A stretch of 64,000 bases of DNA from Conchocele bisecta (Eukaryota > Mollusca > Bivalvia > Lucinida > Thyasiridae), in contig CM055274.1 of the NCBI GenBank assembly GCA_029237695.1, forward strand, positions 67,515,484 to 67,579,483. The letters are read 5' to 3'. A program made the position numbers and the translations under genes. The notes under the pieces were generated by a model. It was not told the origin of the DNA and did not search any database. It saw nothing but the letters and a program-made list of their open reading frames with translations. Shown here piece by piece: positions 46,801-55,363 of the stretch. Position 1 is the stretch's first letter; every line of letters starts with the position of its first letter.

Positions 46801-49800
46801 CATGAACTACTGACCACAAATGTCATATGCCCCATTTCTCCAGTCACAGATCAGGAACTAGACTGACCACAAATGTCATATGCCCCATTTCTCCAGTCGC
46901 ATATCAGGAACTAGACTGACCACAAATGTCATATGCCCCATTTCTCCAGTTACAGATCAGGAACTAGACTGACCACAAATGTCATATGCCCAATTTCTCC
47001 AGTTACAGATCAGGAACTACTGACCACAAATGTCATATGCCCCATTTCTCCAGTTACAGATCAGGAACTAGACTGACCATAAATGTCATATGCCCCATTT
47101 CTCCAGTCGCATATCAGGAACTAGACTGACCACAAATGCCATAAGCCCCCATTTCTCCAGTCACTTATCAGGACCTAATTTAACACACAGATCAGAAGCT
47201 AGTCTGGCCACAAATGCTGTAAGCTCCAGTTCTCCAGTCACAGATCAGGAGTTAGAGCCTCTACATGAATGTCATAACCACCATTATTACAGGACTGGCG
47301 TTGTTTCAGACCGCTCGCAGCCATGTTGAAACATACAGCGCGAGCTGTTGACCACGAGTGTAGACAATGCTCATTCAGGGGCCAAGCCAACACCTATGTA
47401 ATGCACGTGTCCTCATGACGATACTAAAATGTGCCATGTATGTCACCCAACCAGACCAGTCACACTGTTTACTCCATTTTATCTGTGTGTAAATGGGTAA
47501 CCCCAAAAGTAGTTCATGCAGTGAAATACTTTCCTAATTCATAGCTTGTTATGCCAAGTAACCAAACTAAACTATCATTGAAACAGTACATATTGCTGAA
47601 AATGTAGCTAGAAGTTCTCTCGATTCGAGAGTTCCGCCATTACTTGGCCCCATATCTCCAGTGGCGGTCAAAAATACGAACGGTCACTTCAGCATCTATA
47701 GACATGTACCTCCAGATATTGCGGCCCATCCGCGTCTTGAACTGCATGGCGACCTCGGGGTCATCCTCCTTTTTGTCCTTGGTATCCGTGGAGACTACCT
47801 TCTCCATCTCCTGCTCCTGCTCCCGCTCCTTCGTCGATATCTCGGCCCGCACCTTCTCCAGCAGCGCAAAGTCCAGGCCTGTAATTCATTGATAAAAAAT
47901 AACAAAGTCCAAGCATGTAATTCACACATACCGATTGGTAACATATAACAAAGTCCAGGCCTGTAATTCACACACGATCATTGGTAACAAATAACAAAGT
48001 ACAGGCCTGTAATTCACACACGATCATTGGTAACATATAACAAAGTCCAGGCCTGTAATTCACACACGATCATTGGTAACATATAACAAAGTCCAGGCCT
48101 GTAATTCACACACGATCATTGGTAACACATAACAAAGTCCAGGCCTGTAATTCACACACGCTGATCGATAATAAATAACAAAGTCCAGGCCTGTAATTCA
48201 CACACGCTCATTGATAACAAATAGCAAAGTCCAGGCCTGTAATTCACACACGCTGATCGATAATAAATAACAAAGTACAGGCCTGTAATTAACACATGCT
48301 CATTGATAATGAACAACAAAGTCCAGGCCTGTAATTCACACGCTCATTGATAACAAATAGCAAAGTCCAGGCCTGTAATTCACACACGATCATTGGTAAC
48401 AAATAACAAAGTCCAGGCCTGTAATTCACACACGCTGATCGATAATAAATAACAAATCCAGGCCTGTAATTAACACACGCTGATCACTAATAAATAACAA
48501 AGTACAGGCCTGTAATTCACACACGCTCATTGATAATGAACAACAAAGTCCAGGCCTGTAATTCACACGCTCATTGATAACAAATAGCAAAGTCCAGGCC
48601 TGTAATTCACACGCTCATTGATAACAAATAGCAAAGTCCAGGCCTGTAATTCACACACACTCATCCGATTGCTATAATTCAACCAACACAATTGATAACA
48701 AATAGCAAAGTCCAGGCCTGTAATTCACACACACTCATCCATGCCTATAATTCACACACACTCATTGATAACAAATAACAAAGTCCAGGCCTGTAATTCA
48801 CACACGCTCATCCATGCCTATAATTCACACACGCTCATTGATAACAAATAACAAAGTCCAGGCCTGTAATTCAACACACGCTCATCCTTGCCTATAATTC
48901 CACACACTCATTGATAAAATAACAAAGTCCAGGCCTGTAATTCACACACGCTCATCCATGCCTATAATTCACACACACTCATTGATAACAAAGTCCAGGC
49001 CTGTAATTCACACACGCTCATCCATGCCTATAATTCACACACACTTATTGATAACAAATAACAAAGTCCAGGCCTGTAATTCACACACGCTCATCCATGC
49101 CTATACACACATCATTGATAACAATAAAGTCCAGGCCTGTAATTCACACACGCTCATCCATGCCTAATTCACACACACTAAAAATTGAAAAATAACCAGT
49201 CCGGCCTGTAATTCACACACGCTCATTGATACTAAAATACAAAGTCCAGGCCTGTAATTCACCAAACCACACCGCAACGCTCTTTGATAGCATAAGTCCA
49301 AAGCTGTAATTCACACGCTCCATGGATACAAATGAAACTAAAGTCAGGCGTATTCAACACGCTCATTGATAACAAAATAACAAGTCCAGGCCTGTAATCA
49401 CACACGCTCATTGTCATAACAAAGTAAGGCTGTAAATACACCTCTTTGATCTAACCAGTGGCCTGTAAATCACACAAGCTCATTTATAACAAATAGCAAA
49501 GTGTTGTACACTGCAGCTCCATTATAACGCGGTGGTCGGGGTCCAAGATTTCAAACCGCGATCGAATCCGACCGCGTTATAAAATTTCGGGACATGCACG
49601 GGTGTCCTGCCTATTCATGCGGACGATTAGCTGTTGATACGTGCATAATCTCAGGATGTGGGGTCACGTGATCTATTGTTTACGCTGCAACAGGCATATT
49701 GATGAATGAAATTTACGATTTAAGCGAGATTGCCGTGGGCTGCAGCGTAAACAATAGACCACATGATCCCATACCCAGATAATGCTGAAACAGCAGTCTA

Positions 49801-52800
49801 TTTATAGAACGCTAAATATTACACCTGGGAGTAAACAAAACGATCGAACACGTAACCATTTATTAGCGACAATTGTGTTAACACAGATACATTGACATTA
49901 CTTGGTGACAAAAAGCTGTACATTTACGTGACTGGAGAAATGGTGCTCATGGGATTTGTGACCAGTGTAGCTTCTGATCAGGCGTTACATTGGTCGGCAT
50001 GCTCCTTTGATACGACAATTACTTCGCGAATACATGTCAATTGGGATTAAGGTAATTGAATTGATTAATAAATATGCCTATTAACATGATTACCTGATTA
50101 AAGGTATTACATTTGCTAACATACTAATAATAATCCTCATGGATTTTGAACTTCGTTGTTTGAATAAACTTACAGAAATCACAAATGAACTAATTACACG
50201 ATGACTACGACGTCCGACAATTTTTTTTGATTTTTTTTTTTTCTCGATTTTTTAAAAAAAATGGGATCCACGAGAGACCCGCGTTATAATGGAGATCGTG
50301 CTATACGCGACCGCGTTTTAATGGAGCTGCAGTGTATTAGCAATTGATGCTGATAATGATATATTATTTTATCAGCATCAATTCCTAATACAATGTGTTA
50401 TCAATCACCATGTATATAATATGTGGCTGTGGCTGGAGGAATAGGGCTTATGGGCTTTGTGACCAGTGTAGATCTGCACAGCCTGATAGGATTTGCACTG
50501 GTCACAAAGTCATCAATGAAACAATCATCATTCATCTAACAAGCACTATAGACCATTATCAGGGCACAGGAGTGTGTTATTTGAGCAGGATCTACACTGC
50601 TCACAACACCCATAAGCCTCATTTCTCCAGTCACAACCACATATTACACATTACACAGAGATCTATGTCCTTCTCCAAAGTCCAGGCCTGTAATTCACCT
50701 AGCTGTCCATTGACCAATGTCACGGTGATTGATAATAAATTGTTGTATTATGAATTGATGCTGACAAGAATTGATGATGATATATGTATATACATGTATG
50801 TAAGACTAAGATCGCAGGTCAGTCTCAGAAACGGGGGCTAGTTTTAGAATGGGGGTCAATTTTCCCAGAACGGGAGCACATTATGGATAAAGACAATTTT
50901 ATTTCAATGACGTCAAAGTTAGTGACGTAACGTCACACTCTAGCAGCACGAGTCCAGATCTTCTAGTGAAGACATCGAGACCAAACGTACATTACCCACC
51001 ATTAAGTGTTACGTAATGAAGTGAATTAAATATATGCCATTCCTGTTTCCATGACAGTTGTATCTTGCAAATGCCCCATGACACAAAACTGGCTGCTGTA
51101 GAGGTGGCTGTTGTATGGAGGTCAAATATAGAGGCAAATGTCCGGTTGGGATATAAAATATCGGCTGGTACAGAGAGGGTGTTGCTGTAGAGAGGTGGCC
51201 GTGCGTGGAGGTTCGATGGTGGTCACAACATATTCATCTGATTAGAAAATTCTCAAATATTTATTATTTCTGGATCTAACACTGACATCTATTGATATCT
51301 CCACCCACACCATCTCCAGTAGCAAAATGTCCAGGCCTGTTGTTTATCAGACGCTAGCTGCACTACTCTCTATATCTATCTTGTATATCATAACAGAAAC
51401 ATTGAATGATATATAAAGCATTTATTCATTTGCTTTCCCCCTTTCGCGACTAAGATATTTGTAAACAAGAGTGCCGTAAGTCACAAAATACGCCTGTCGA
51501 ATATGGGCCAGACAGCGAAGATGCAGAAATGTGAAGCTGTCACCAAGGCAAGAAACATTAATGAGAATTTGAAACTATATAGCATTATTTCTTCATCTCG
51601 AAGACGTGTGTATAGTTTCAGATCGATCGACTGAACAGATTCAGAGGAGTTGTGTACACAAACTCTGTACCCTATATAGAATTGTATACAAAAATGTAGA
51701 AAAAATGGCTAAGTTAAAAAGGTGATATTTTTGTTAAAATATATTTTTTTCAGCATAAAAACACCAAGGTGCACATCTTCAATATGTATAGAAGACGTGT
51801 GTATAGTTTCAGAACGATCGACTGAACGGTTTCGGAGGAGTTGTGTACACGAACTATGCACTTTTTCTGCAGACACCCGCCCGCCCGCCCAATCGCACGC
51901 CCGCCAGCCCAGCAGTAAAACATAATACGTACCATTTTTTAAAAACGGTCGTATAAAAATCGGTAAAGATTAGTACAAGTATCTTTGTGACAAGTGTGGG
52001 AGGATATTGTGTATCCACCTAGTTATACCTGCGCCTACACTGCTGGCAATTGCCTTGGGGAAATAACATTGCTATCACACAGGAGGCTTTAGAAAGCAAC
52101 AGACAGTGAGATACCTTTGACCAAATGTGTGTGTTCCATGTCACCGCCGAGGTACTTGGATTCCTGGATCACCTGTTTCCGCCGCTCCGCATAATTCTCA
52201 ATGGCCTTCGCGTCCGGAGCCACTGCCCGGTAGTCGGCCGTCGTACTGACTATGTCCTGGCCGAAATCATCGTGAGTGCCCTCGCGTCGTTCCTGGGCCC
52301 GGTCCCGATACCTCTCCGCCAACTCCTTCTGTCGCTCTTCCTCCAGTCGCTTCAACTTCGCATAGTAACTGGAATAGGGGCACATATGTGGCTTTGAGTG
52401 CAGAATTGGAGCTTTTGAGATTTGTGACCACTGTAGCTCCTGATCAAATAGCACACTCCTGTAGCTGACGATGTAGATGATCTATATTGCTTGTTTGAAG
52501 CATGATGGGTGTTGCATTGATGGAACGATGAGCAGTGCAGGTCCTGATCAGACTGTGCGGATACACAGACTGATCTGGATTTACACTTGTTGCAAAAACC
52601 ATAAGCCCATTTCTCCAATCGCAGCCACATATAAGGCAATGTGAAATGCATTGACCAAATACACACCGATTGTTGTATCTTGCATTGACTAGACATAAAT
52701 CTGGGTCAGTACCATAGAATACCAAGCTACTGTCGTTTGATCAAGTTTATCATGCTCAGCGTGGCTCAGAATCGGAAGACATTACTACTTGGCTAGTTCC

Positions 52801-55363
52801 CAAGCATTTCCTAGCCTTGACTGATAAACTTAATAAAAAAAGACCCTGGATTGGTTCTCTCGTGGTTCTCTATTTACTTGGTAAGTACCATAATGACTGT
52901 GTGGCGTTTTTTTGTATGTGACTGTGAATGGAGAAATGGAACTTATAGCATTTGTCGACAGTCTCTTAATCTCATGATCCATTAGCTTTTTAACAATCTA
53001 CACTGTTGGTTAGAATCAGGACAAGGGTTTCACTGGATGAATGGCAGATATGCTGTCATGATCATCATTGTGATCACTTTGCTCATCTATCTTCCTTTCA
53101 AAGCAGGCTTGACAACGTACATAAAAGTGACACAACCATTCTGTATGTATACTTTAATTCATTTTTACTTCTACTACTTACATTTTCTTTTTGCGTCGTC
53201 GCGATGCCGGATCATCATCGTCCTCCAAGCCTGGCCGGCTCACTTGTCTACAACACACATACCAGTAGCATATATATTCACTGGGGTAACTGCAACAATT
53301 TTCATGCATCATGCGTGTTCTTTTCTCGTTTCTTGGCAGAGATTGCAAATTCATTAGTGTCAGAAGTTACAAAGTGCTTTCAGCTCTGAAACTATAATTC
53401 ATCACTGATGGAACAAGCGGATTAAACAGTGGAACCTCTCTAAACCAGACACCCTGGTGGTGTCCGGTTTAGAGAGGTTCCACTGTACTTCAAGCATATG
53501 ATCACAAGGCAATGTATGTGTGCTCTGTGATCATGAACAGACATTATTAGATTGAATGAAACCCATGTAAATTCGGTAAAATTAAATAACATCAGTCCAC
53601 TGATATTTCATGTTCTATGCAGTCGAACCATACAAACCGGATATCCTGGGAGGTGCCCAGTTTAGAGAAGTACTAGTGTTTCAGTTGTATGAACACTCAA
53701 AGAAATATTTGCCTAGATTGTAATCATGAAAATACATCGTGATCAGCGATGAATTACAGTGACCCCTTCCAACTGAAACCGGCTGAGGTTCGTGTATATC
53801 CGACTGACAGGTTCTCGAGTACCTACCTCTCTGGCATCGCTCTACTTGAAGTAACCCCGGACTTCGATGCCCGGGGTGTCATCATCATCTTACGGAAGTC
53901 ATCGTTGGTCAGGGGGTGGCTGCAATACAATACAATACAGCCACCATGGGTAAATACTACAAATTCAGTATCTCGCAGTTAAGGCTTTGCATTCGGAAAA
54001 CACCCTGATGGGTATAATTGCTTTTTAATATTTTATTTTTATGTTTTCTCAATGAAAGTACATTGTATATGTTGTGACCGCTCATTTGCACCATATCTCG
54101 ATGAGACGGTTCAAATGGTGGTCGTGATATATACATTTGTACATGTATTTCTGAGCATATATAAAGAAAGTATTTAGAATTTTACACACATGAGCATGAA
54201 ATTGGTTAATGGTAGAAATATATGTGATTATCACATGTCTATGATTGGTTGATTGAATGGGTTCTACAGCCATTGCAAAACAAGGACGTATGCACAGTTA
54301 TGGTAGCTTTTCTTTAAAATCTTCATAACAAACTGACAATGATTACACTAAAAGTTATTTTTAAAAGCATAAGCATATAACTTTTACGATAAATTGAGCA
54401 CAATTTATTTTGATGATACACATGCTCAAGAATTGTTTAATTTTCATCTTTAGAGCACAATGGGTGACAATGATTAGGTATAACAGATATGTGAAGAAGA
54501 AAAAAAACAACAAGGTTTTCACAAGGCTCTAAACTGTTTGCTTTTTGCAGCTTAAATAAGTGAATATTCAACTCTGCTTTTTTATCATTTATTCTATCGT
54601 AATATAAGCAAGTTTTTTAGTGAAAACAAAGTGTTTTTTTTGCGCAACACTACCTACCTATAAGGGGAGATTCGCCACATTCTGGGTCACAGTTGAATAC
54701 TATAGACTTTAACCTTGTGACGGTTGGGACAGAAGGACAAGGGTAACACTAAATGCCCCCTCCACTATCGTGGTGGGGCATACTAATAAAATATGCAACA
54801 ACACAATTTAGACACAAAACTAATATGGAACTCCAGATAAGCTTAGTATCTAAAGAGTATTGTACCCCTGATTTAAAATTAAATGCATATTTTATTTGTA
54901 GAACTGGATTATTTTTTTTTTTCATTATTAAATAGGGAACAAATGATCAAAACATGCATCAAATTGAACCATTCACTTATTTAAGTGTATTATTGCTTAT
55001 TCACTTATGTACATGTATGTATACTGTAAGACAGTTGAAAATTTACAGTTGAAAATTTACTTACGGTAGTTGAGTTTGCTTTTTGCAGCTCAACTAAGTA
55101 CATTTTCATCTTCATTAGAGTACTTTCACTACTCAATTTGAAAATCAATGCGTATTTTCACATTGCTGTAAGTATTTTGTACTCCCACTGTTGATAATCA
55201 ATGCATATTCAGGTAAAATAAGTGTGTAAAATACGCCAATACACATCTTATCTGGAGCTCTGTGGAGGTCTGGGTTCAACATACCTATCATCAAGTGTAG
55301 CCTCAAAATTCTCCACAATTTCTGGCGGAGCCATTGGGTTGGAGAAAACCTCGGCTTCCCCCT
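28722..55363 (-). CDS. IK: RED (IK) spliceosomal protein, 14 exons
   Basis: RED is a component of the spliceosomal B complex that acts with SMU1 and MFAP1; vertebrate RED has also been linked to the spindle checkpoint. Fourteen minus-strand exons, all with GT-AG boundaries and matching phases, give about 595 codons, against 557 residues recalled for human RED. Order of recognisable blocks: FSNPMAPPE; LTNDDFRKMMMTPR; SRRRKKK; YYAKLKRLEEERQKELAERY; YLGGDMEHTHLVKGLDFALL; FKTRMGRNIW; NELFLPKRMAYVVDLEDEF; TTNDIVINKLTQILSYLRQG; IFGEIGDYNPS; an R-D/R-E dipeptide region; SYFEKPMEE; SYAECYP; DDEVDYTKMDQGNKKGPVGR; YGVKMSDGRKTRR; and C-terminal KKPKY. The start codon and a few residues lie on an unidentified exon above 55,364. 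Introns are packed with mobile elements, and two contain arrays of their own 3' splice site. Confidence 0.96.
29346..29467. repeat. Foldback, MITE-like, in the last RED intron
   Basis: The left end TTTGAATAGTGG.AATAATAC is inverted at the right end (GTATTATTTCCCGCTATTCAAA). The centre is itself GC-rich and partly palindromic (GCAAGCAACTCG / CACTCGTTGCTT). The rest of intron 28,894-29,632 shows nothing I can name. Confidence 0.6.
29633..29788 (-). CDS. IK: RED exon with DDEVDYTKMDQGNKKG
   Basis: Acceptor CGGTTGTAG, donor CCCAA|GTAGGT, 51 codons: MEEAADAVDDSDDEVDYTK, MDQGNKKGPVGRWDFDTQEE, then YSIYMSNKEALP. It is separated from the preceding exon by a 6.95-kb intron holding the G2/H1/F'/K/D2 nest. 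Confidence 0.95.
29831..30131 (-). mobile_element. tRNA-derived SINE, copy 1
   Basis: In minus-strand sense the head reads CTAGGGTAGAGCAGTGG (A-box-like) and later GTGGGTTCAATCCC (B box). A body with AAAAATACTTTCATAGTATT follows, then a tail of TCAATGAATGA repeats near 29,830-29,850. Head and body recur at 46,050-46,226. A tRNA gene is excluded because the tRNA-like head does not close into a full cloverleaf by eye. Confidence 0.65.
30262..30545. mobile_element. SINE-like repeat with (TTGA)n edge
   Basis: It opens with TTGATTGATTGATTGGGGTG. The body has ACAGATGGGAATGCACCTGT, GTGTCCAGATCTGGTGCCA and AGACCCTCCCATCCTGCAGG, shared with 37,766-37,985. The adjoining stretch to 31,091 holds only a short GTTTAACGGCCTATCAATAG repeat head at 30,776-30,815. 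Confidence 0.5.
31186..32295 (+). mobile_element. Helentron-like family H, copy 1, 5'-truncated
   Basis: Two core rounds of about 430 bp (CATTCCTACCAAGTTTC, GGCGGCCATCTTGGATTAGC, GACCATATTCGGTCAAAAAT), a (GACGACG)n tract at 32,210-32,246 and the hairpin AGCTCACATGAGCTTCGCTC then GGTGAGCT. The family's 5' end is missing; about 50 bp of G present in copy 1 are absent at the left junction. Confidence 0.7.
32526..33533 (+). mobile_element. F-related element F' copy 2
   Basis: Same 5' end (ACTAGAAAATGTGTTC), junctions and 3' hairpin as F' copy 1, but only four core units instead of seven to eight. Confidence 0.72.
33351..33467. mobile_element. Palindromic insert C, copy 2
   Basis: Same insert as at 21,184-21,309 in the same microsatellite slot, so it predates the duplication. 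Inverted ends CGAATGAATACTTGTTG / CAACAAGTACCCATTCG. Confidence 0.62.
33584..34243 (+). mobile_element. Repeat block K, copy 2
   Basis: AACAAGAATTCCGCGGAATC head, hairpin at 33,680-33,742, one GCTACTGGAGCCCAGAATT body unit, and the TCTACAGGTAAGGTGTACAG tail. Shorter than copy 1, which has three to four body units. Confidence 0.65.
34244..36100 (+). mobile_element. Helentron-like family D, copy 2
   Basis: It starts AACAAGAGCTGTAGG. AGCTCGACTA at 34,269-34,278 is the exact complement of TAGTCGAGCT at 36,088-36,097. About nine core units of 180-190 bp alternate ATCACTAGGAGATGAAGTTG and CCTATGAGAAAAGG types. The paralogous site near 22,750 lacks it and reads straight through (GCAAAACAAAAAAGGGAGAT). 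Confidence 0.78.
36742..36825 (-). CDS. IK: RED exon with SYAECYP
   Basis: Acceptor TATGCTTCAG, donor CCAGG|GTATAT, 27 codons ending QIDSYAECYP, a hallmark RED motif. Confidence 0.94.
37362..37480 (-). CDS. IK: RED exon with GSVT repeats
   Basis: Acceptor AATCTGTAG, donor GAGAG|GTACGT, 39 codons. RGPGSVTGSVTGSVTELVKS contains three in-frame copies of a 12-bp unit (GGCTCCGTCACA) where vertebrate RED reads GPGSTKELIKS, so this is a local expansion. Confidence 0.93.
37525..37765. mobile_element. Q-type MITE, copy 1
   Basis: The left end TGGCTGTGACTGGAGAAA is inverted at the right (TTCTCCAGTCACAATCACA), with interior AGCAGTGTTGATCTTGATCA. A partial relative with the palindrome AGATCTGGATCTGCACTAT lies at about 36,946-36,985. 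It is followed by SINE-like sequence to about 37,985. Confidence 0.55.
38241..39223 (-). mobile_element. mariner-family transposon remnant
   Basis: The ends TGAGGGGTGATCAGATAATA.. and its approximate inverted partner (CAAAACATATGTGGACTT in the reverse strand from 39,223) lie inside TA dinucleotides (38,239-38,240; 39,224-39,225). The interior on the minus strand encodes a decayed mariner N-terminus. Confidence 0.6.
38560..38880 (-). pseudogene. mariner transposase N-terminal fragment
   Basis: The minus-strand translation has TITQTLQMM, then SRSLVFKWCKW and, after a stop and frame changes, NVKCVAAI and LTSITKLFRWH. This resembles the tandem helix-turn-helix region of Mos1-type mariner transposases (ETLqml..., SrsqVfrWhkrF, NVarVrel..). 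The catalytic DDE part is absent. Confidence 0.55.
39290..39362. mobile_element. SINE-like 5' fragment
   Basis: GTTTGTTTGTTGGGGTTTAA followed by CAACAGCTAAGGTCATTTAA, the same head as at 3,012. Confidence 0.5.
39681..39828 (-). CDS. IK: RED exon with Arg-Asp/Glu repeats and SYFEKP
   Basis: Acceptor CATACTGCAG, donor GAGGAG|GTGCGT, 49 codons. It continues the RERERGRR..DRDRDRD low-complexity tract for which RED is named and ends RKSYFEKPMEE. Confidence 0.93.
39829..41169. other. RED intron, few features
   Basis: No exon or mobile element with clear ends. Around 40,740-41,060 a diverged duplication of about 140 bp is visible (ACAGACATGTG..., GCC.GCTGGATGTCA, AGGCCACACCTATTC). Confidence 0.4.
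41170..41615 (+). mobile_element. Helentron-like family G, copy 3, 5'-truncated
   Basis: Two to three G core units (GAGTTATGCTCCGGACA, GAGGCAAGAGTTGTCATTCT) end in the G hairpin AAAGTATCCCCAGACTTTCA then CCGGGGGATACA. No microsatellite is left. Confidence 0.65.
41971..42099 (-). CDS. IK: RED exon with IFGEIGDYNPS
   Basis: Acceptor TTTGCCTACAG, donor CACAG|GTACCC. The 42 codons begin IFGEIGDYNPSVQKSK, matching vertebrate NIFEDIGDYVPS, then enter the R-D/R-E region. The acceptor plus the first ~50 exon bases are repeated four more times upstream. Confidence 0.93.
42100..42450 (-). repeat. 82-bp array of a RED 3' splice site
   Basis: Minus-strand AG|TATATTCGG junctions occur at 42,099 (the real exon start), 42,181, 42,263, 42,347 and 42,429. 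Each unit is about 33 bp of intron (TTTAATTAAATCTCGGTA..) plus about 50 bp of exon start (IFGEI..., VQKSK in translation). Every copy keeps the acceptor AG. Element A3 lies at the distal edge. Confidence 0.9.
42455..42800 (+). mobile_element. Helentron-like family A, copy 3, fragment
   Basis: ACTAGATTGGTCGTCAGTAA head, one core unit, and a GACGGACGGACAGACAGACGG tract at 42,773-42,795. A sequence with palindromic phrases (GGGGCTAACGG, AGCCCCTAAAC) follows to about 42,890. The 3' hairpin is not seen. Confidence 0.6.
42578..42647 (+). repeat. G-rich (GGGGCGG)n tract
   Basis: About 70 bp of G-runs of 3-9 separated by single C, inside the core of A3 where other family A units have an ordinary GACTCTGGGATTAGCG-type sequence. 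It is quadruplex-capable on the plus strand, which is the template strand of RED. Confidence 0.85.
43156..43210 (-). CDS. IK: RED mini-exon, Lys/Glu-rich
   Basis: Acceptor CATTTGTAG, donor GACAG|GTAACA. It is 55 bp encoding KLKDDEKLKEKLTGQDD. Conservation is weak but both phases fit exactly. Confidence 0.85.
43356..43983 (+). mobile_element. Helentron-like family O
   Basis: It starts ACTAGAAAATTGTTTG. ATGCCTCCGCAA at 43,381-43,392 pairs with TTGCGGTGGCAT at 43,966-43,977 (11 of 12). Three core units of about 135-140 bp follow (GGATGGATCGGTGGGACAGC, ATGAAGAGAATCGGCCAAAA), then a short GACAGACGGACAGG tract. Diverged O-like core sequence continues to about 44,560. Confidence 0.72.
44593..45687 (+). 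mobile_element. Helentron-like family J, copy 3
   Basis: It starts AACAAGAATTCCGCC. GTCGCGCCTGC at 44,619-44,629 is the exact complement of GCAGGCGCGAC at 45,671-45,681. Several core units of about 150-180 bp (ATGGCTAA.TGTTTC, CTCACATGTATCAAGTGTCC). The same family as at 9-1,540 but with the subterminal block changed on both sides. Confidence 0.75.
45697..45811 (-). CDS. IK: RED exon with TTNDIVINKLTQ
   Basis: Acceptor GCCAATTTCAG, donor AAAAAG|GTACAA, 38 codons ending in a Lys-rich run (SKKLKKLKEK). The 3' end of HINE J3 lies only about nine bases past the donor. Confidence 0.94.
46050..46226 (-). mobile_element. tRNA-derived SINE, copy 2
   Basis: The minus-strand head reads TGGCCTAGGGGTTAGAAC (A-box-like) and GGTTGTGGGTTCAAACC (B box), then AAAAATACTTTCATAATATT. 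It shares the head layout and body with the SINE at 29,831. Confidence 0.68.
46260..46407 (-). CDS. IK: RED exon with FLPKRMAYVVDL
   Basis: Acceptor CATTTTTCAG, donor CTTGAG|GTAAAT, 49 codons: SLFKPKQIERNELFLPKRM, then AYVVDLEDEFADSDVPC and VIRSKADCPS. Confidence 0.95.
46555..47170. repeat. About 51-bp minisatellite, ~12 copies
   Basis: The unit contains CATATGCCCCATTTCTCCAG, TCACAGATCAGGAACTAGAC and TGACCACAAATGT. These are phrases of the Q MITE, so the array grew from a Q copy rather than from exon sequence. It lies in the RED intron between exons 46,260-46,407 and 47,710-47,878. Confidence 0.88.
47710..47878 (-). CDS. IK: RED exon starting GLDFALLEK
   Basis: Acceptor ATGAATTACAG, donor TGGAG|GTACAT, 55 codons from LDFALLEKVRAEIST to FKTRMGRNIW. 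The acceptor and the first 11-12 exon bases (GCCTGGACTTTG) are the unit of the large minisatellite immediately upstream. Confidence 0.95.
47879..49500 (-). repeat. 46-bp minisatellite built from a RED 3' splice site
   Basis: The minus-strand unit is AATTACAG then GCCTGGACTTTG then TTATTTGTTATCAATGAGCG with a GTGTGTG spacer. The first two parts are the real acceptor and first exon bases of the RED exon ending at 47,878. Copies recur every 46 bp up to about 48,640. Beyond that, a longer form with an extra CATCCATGCCTATAATTCAC segment takes over, and units degrade after 49,170. I count about 30 units, nearly all with an intact AG. Confidence 0.92.
49509..50334. mobile_element. pogo/Tigger-like MITE with TA target
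   Basis: The ends CACTGCAGCTCCATTATAAC and GTTTTAATGGAGCTGCAGTG lie inside TA dinucleotides (49,507-49,508; 50,335-50,336). Nested inside at about 49,672-49,760 is a second inverted repeat (TCTATTGTTTACGCTGCA / TGCAGCGTAAACAATAGA). No transposase ORF. Confidence 0.75.
50421..50642. mobile_element. Q-type MITE, copy 2
   Basis: The ends ATGTGGCTGTGGCTGGAGGA and TTTCTCCAGTCACAACCACAT are inverted over about 40 bp. The interior palindrome is CAGTGTAGATCTGCACAGCC / TTTGCACTGGTCACAAAG. Confidence 0.68.
50674..50697 (-). repeat. Isolated copy of the RED acceptor unit
   Basis: CAAAGTCCAGGCCTGTAATT on the plus strand equals acceptor plus exon start of the exon ending at 47,878, about 1.2 kb beyond the array. 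A shorter trace (GTCCAGGCCTGTT) is at about 51,330. Confidence 0.75.
51464..51925 (+). mobile_element. Helentron-like family L-related element
   Basis: It starts AACAAGAGTGCCGTAAGTCA. Two core units of about 180 bp (AAGACGTGTGTATAGTTTCA, GAGGAGTTGTGTACAC) end in a (GCCC)n tract with CAGACACCCGCCCGCCCG. The region 50,700-51,463 shows no other feature. Confidence 0.55.
52115..52368 (-). CDS. IK: RED exon with YYAKL...HTHLVK
   Basis: Acceptor CTATTCCAG, donor AAAG|GTATCT, 84 codons. It carries the strongly conserved core: LAERYRDRAQERREG, STTADYRAVAP, RRKQVIQESKYLGGDM and HTHLVK. Confidence 0.96.
52382..52634. mobile_element. Q-type MITE, copy 3
   Basis: The left end ACATATGTGGCTTTGAGTGC and the right end TTTCTCCAATCGCAGCCACA are inverted. 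The interior has CACTGTAGCTCCTGATCAAA and GATCTGGATTTACACT. It directly abuts the acceptor of RED exon 52,115-52,368. Confidence 0.62.
53182..53247 (-). CDS. IK: RED exon with acidic/basic switch
   Basis: Acceptor TGTTGTAG, donor AAAAT|GTAAGT, 21 whole codons: GLEDDDDPASRRRKKK preceded by QVSRP. The split codon with the next exon gives Ile where vertebrate RED has Ser before YYAKL. Confidence 0.88.
53427..53485. mobile_element. Tigger/pogo-type palindromic MITE
   Basis: CAGTGGAACCTCTCTAAACC is followed almost at once by its complement, ending GAGGTTCCACTG, i.e. little more than two terminal repeats back to back. A degraded relative lies at about 53,625-53,675. Confidence 0.75.
53827..53919 (-). 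CDS. IK: RED exon with LTNDDFRK
   Basis: The acceptor is GTATTGCAG and the donor is GAGAG|GTAGGT. It reads HPLTNDDFRKMMMTPRASKS, which aligns with the LTNEDFRKLLMTPRA segment of RED. Confidence 0.93.
53920..55284. other. RED intron, mostly featureless
   Basis: AT-rich. Only a family F 3' end fragment is recognisable at about 54,715-54,783 (GGACAAGGGTAACACTAAAT then the hairpin ATGCCCCCTCCACTATCGTG). Confidence 0.45.
55285..55363 (-). CDS. IK: RED, first visible exon
   Basis: The acceptor is TTCCTTTTCAG and the donor is GATAG|GTATG. It reads GEAEVFSNPMAPPEIVENF, matching the RED N-terminus a few residues after the start. It opens inside a split codon, so a short 5' exon carrying the ATG is still missing. 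Confidence 0.88.

Noticed and set aside
46555..47170. A third splice-site-derived array in RED
   Set aside because: Its unit shares phrases with the dispersed Q MITE, not with the acceptor or start of exon 46,260-46,407.
47879..49500. A regularly spaced ~46-bp repeat that looks superficially like a CRISPR array
   Set aside because: Units are contiguous with no unique spacers, derive from a RED exon boundary, and the genome is eukaryotic.
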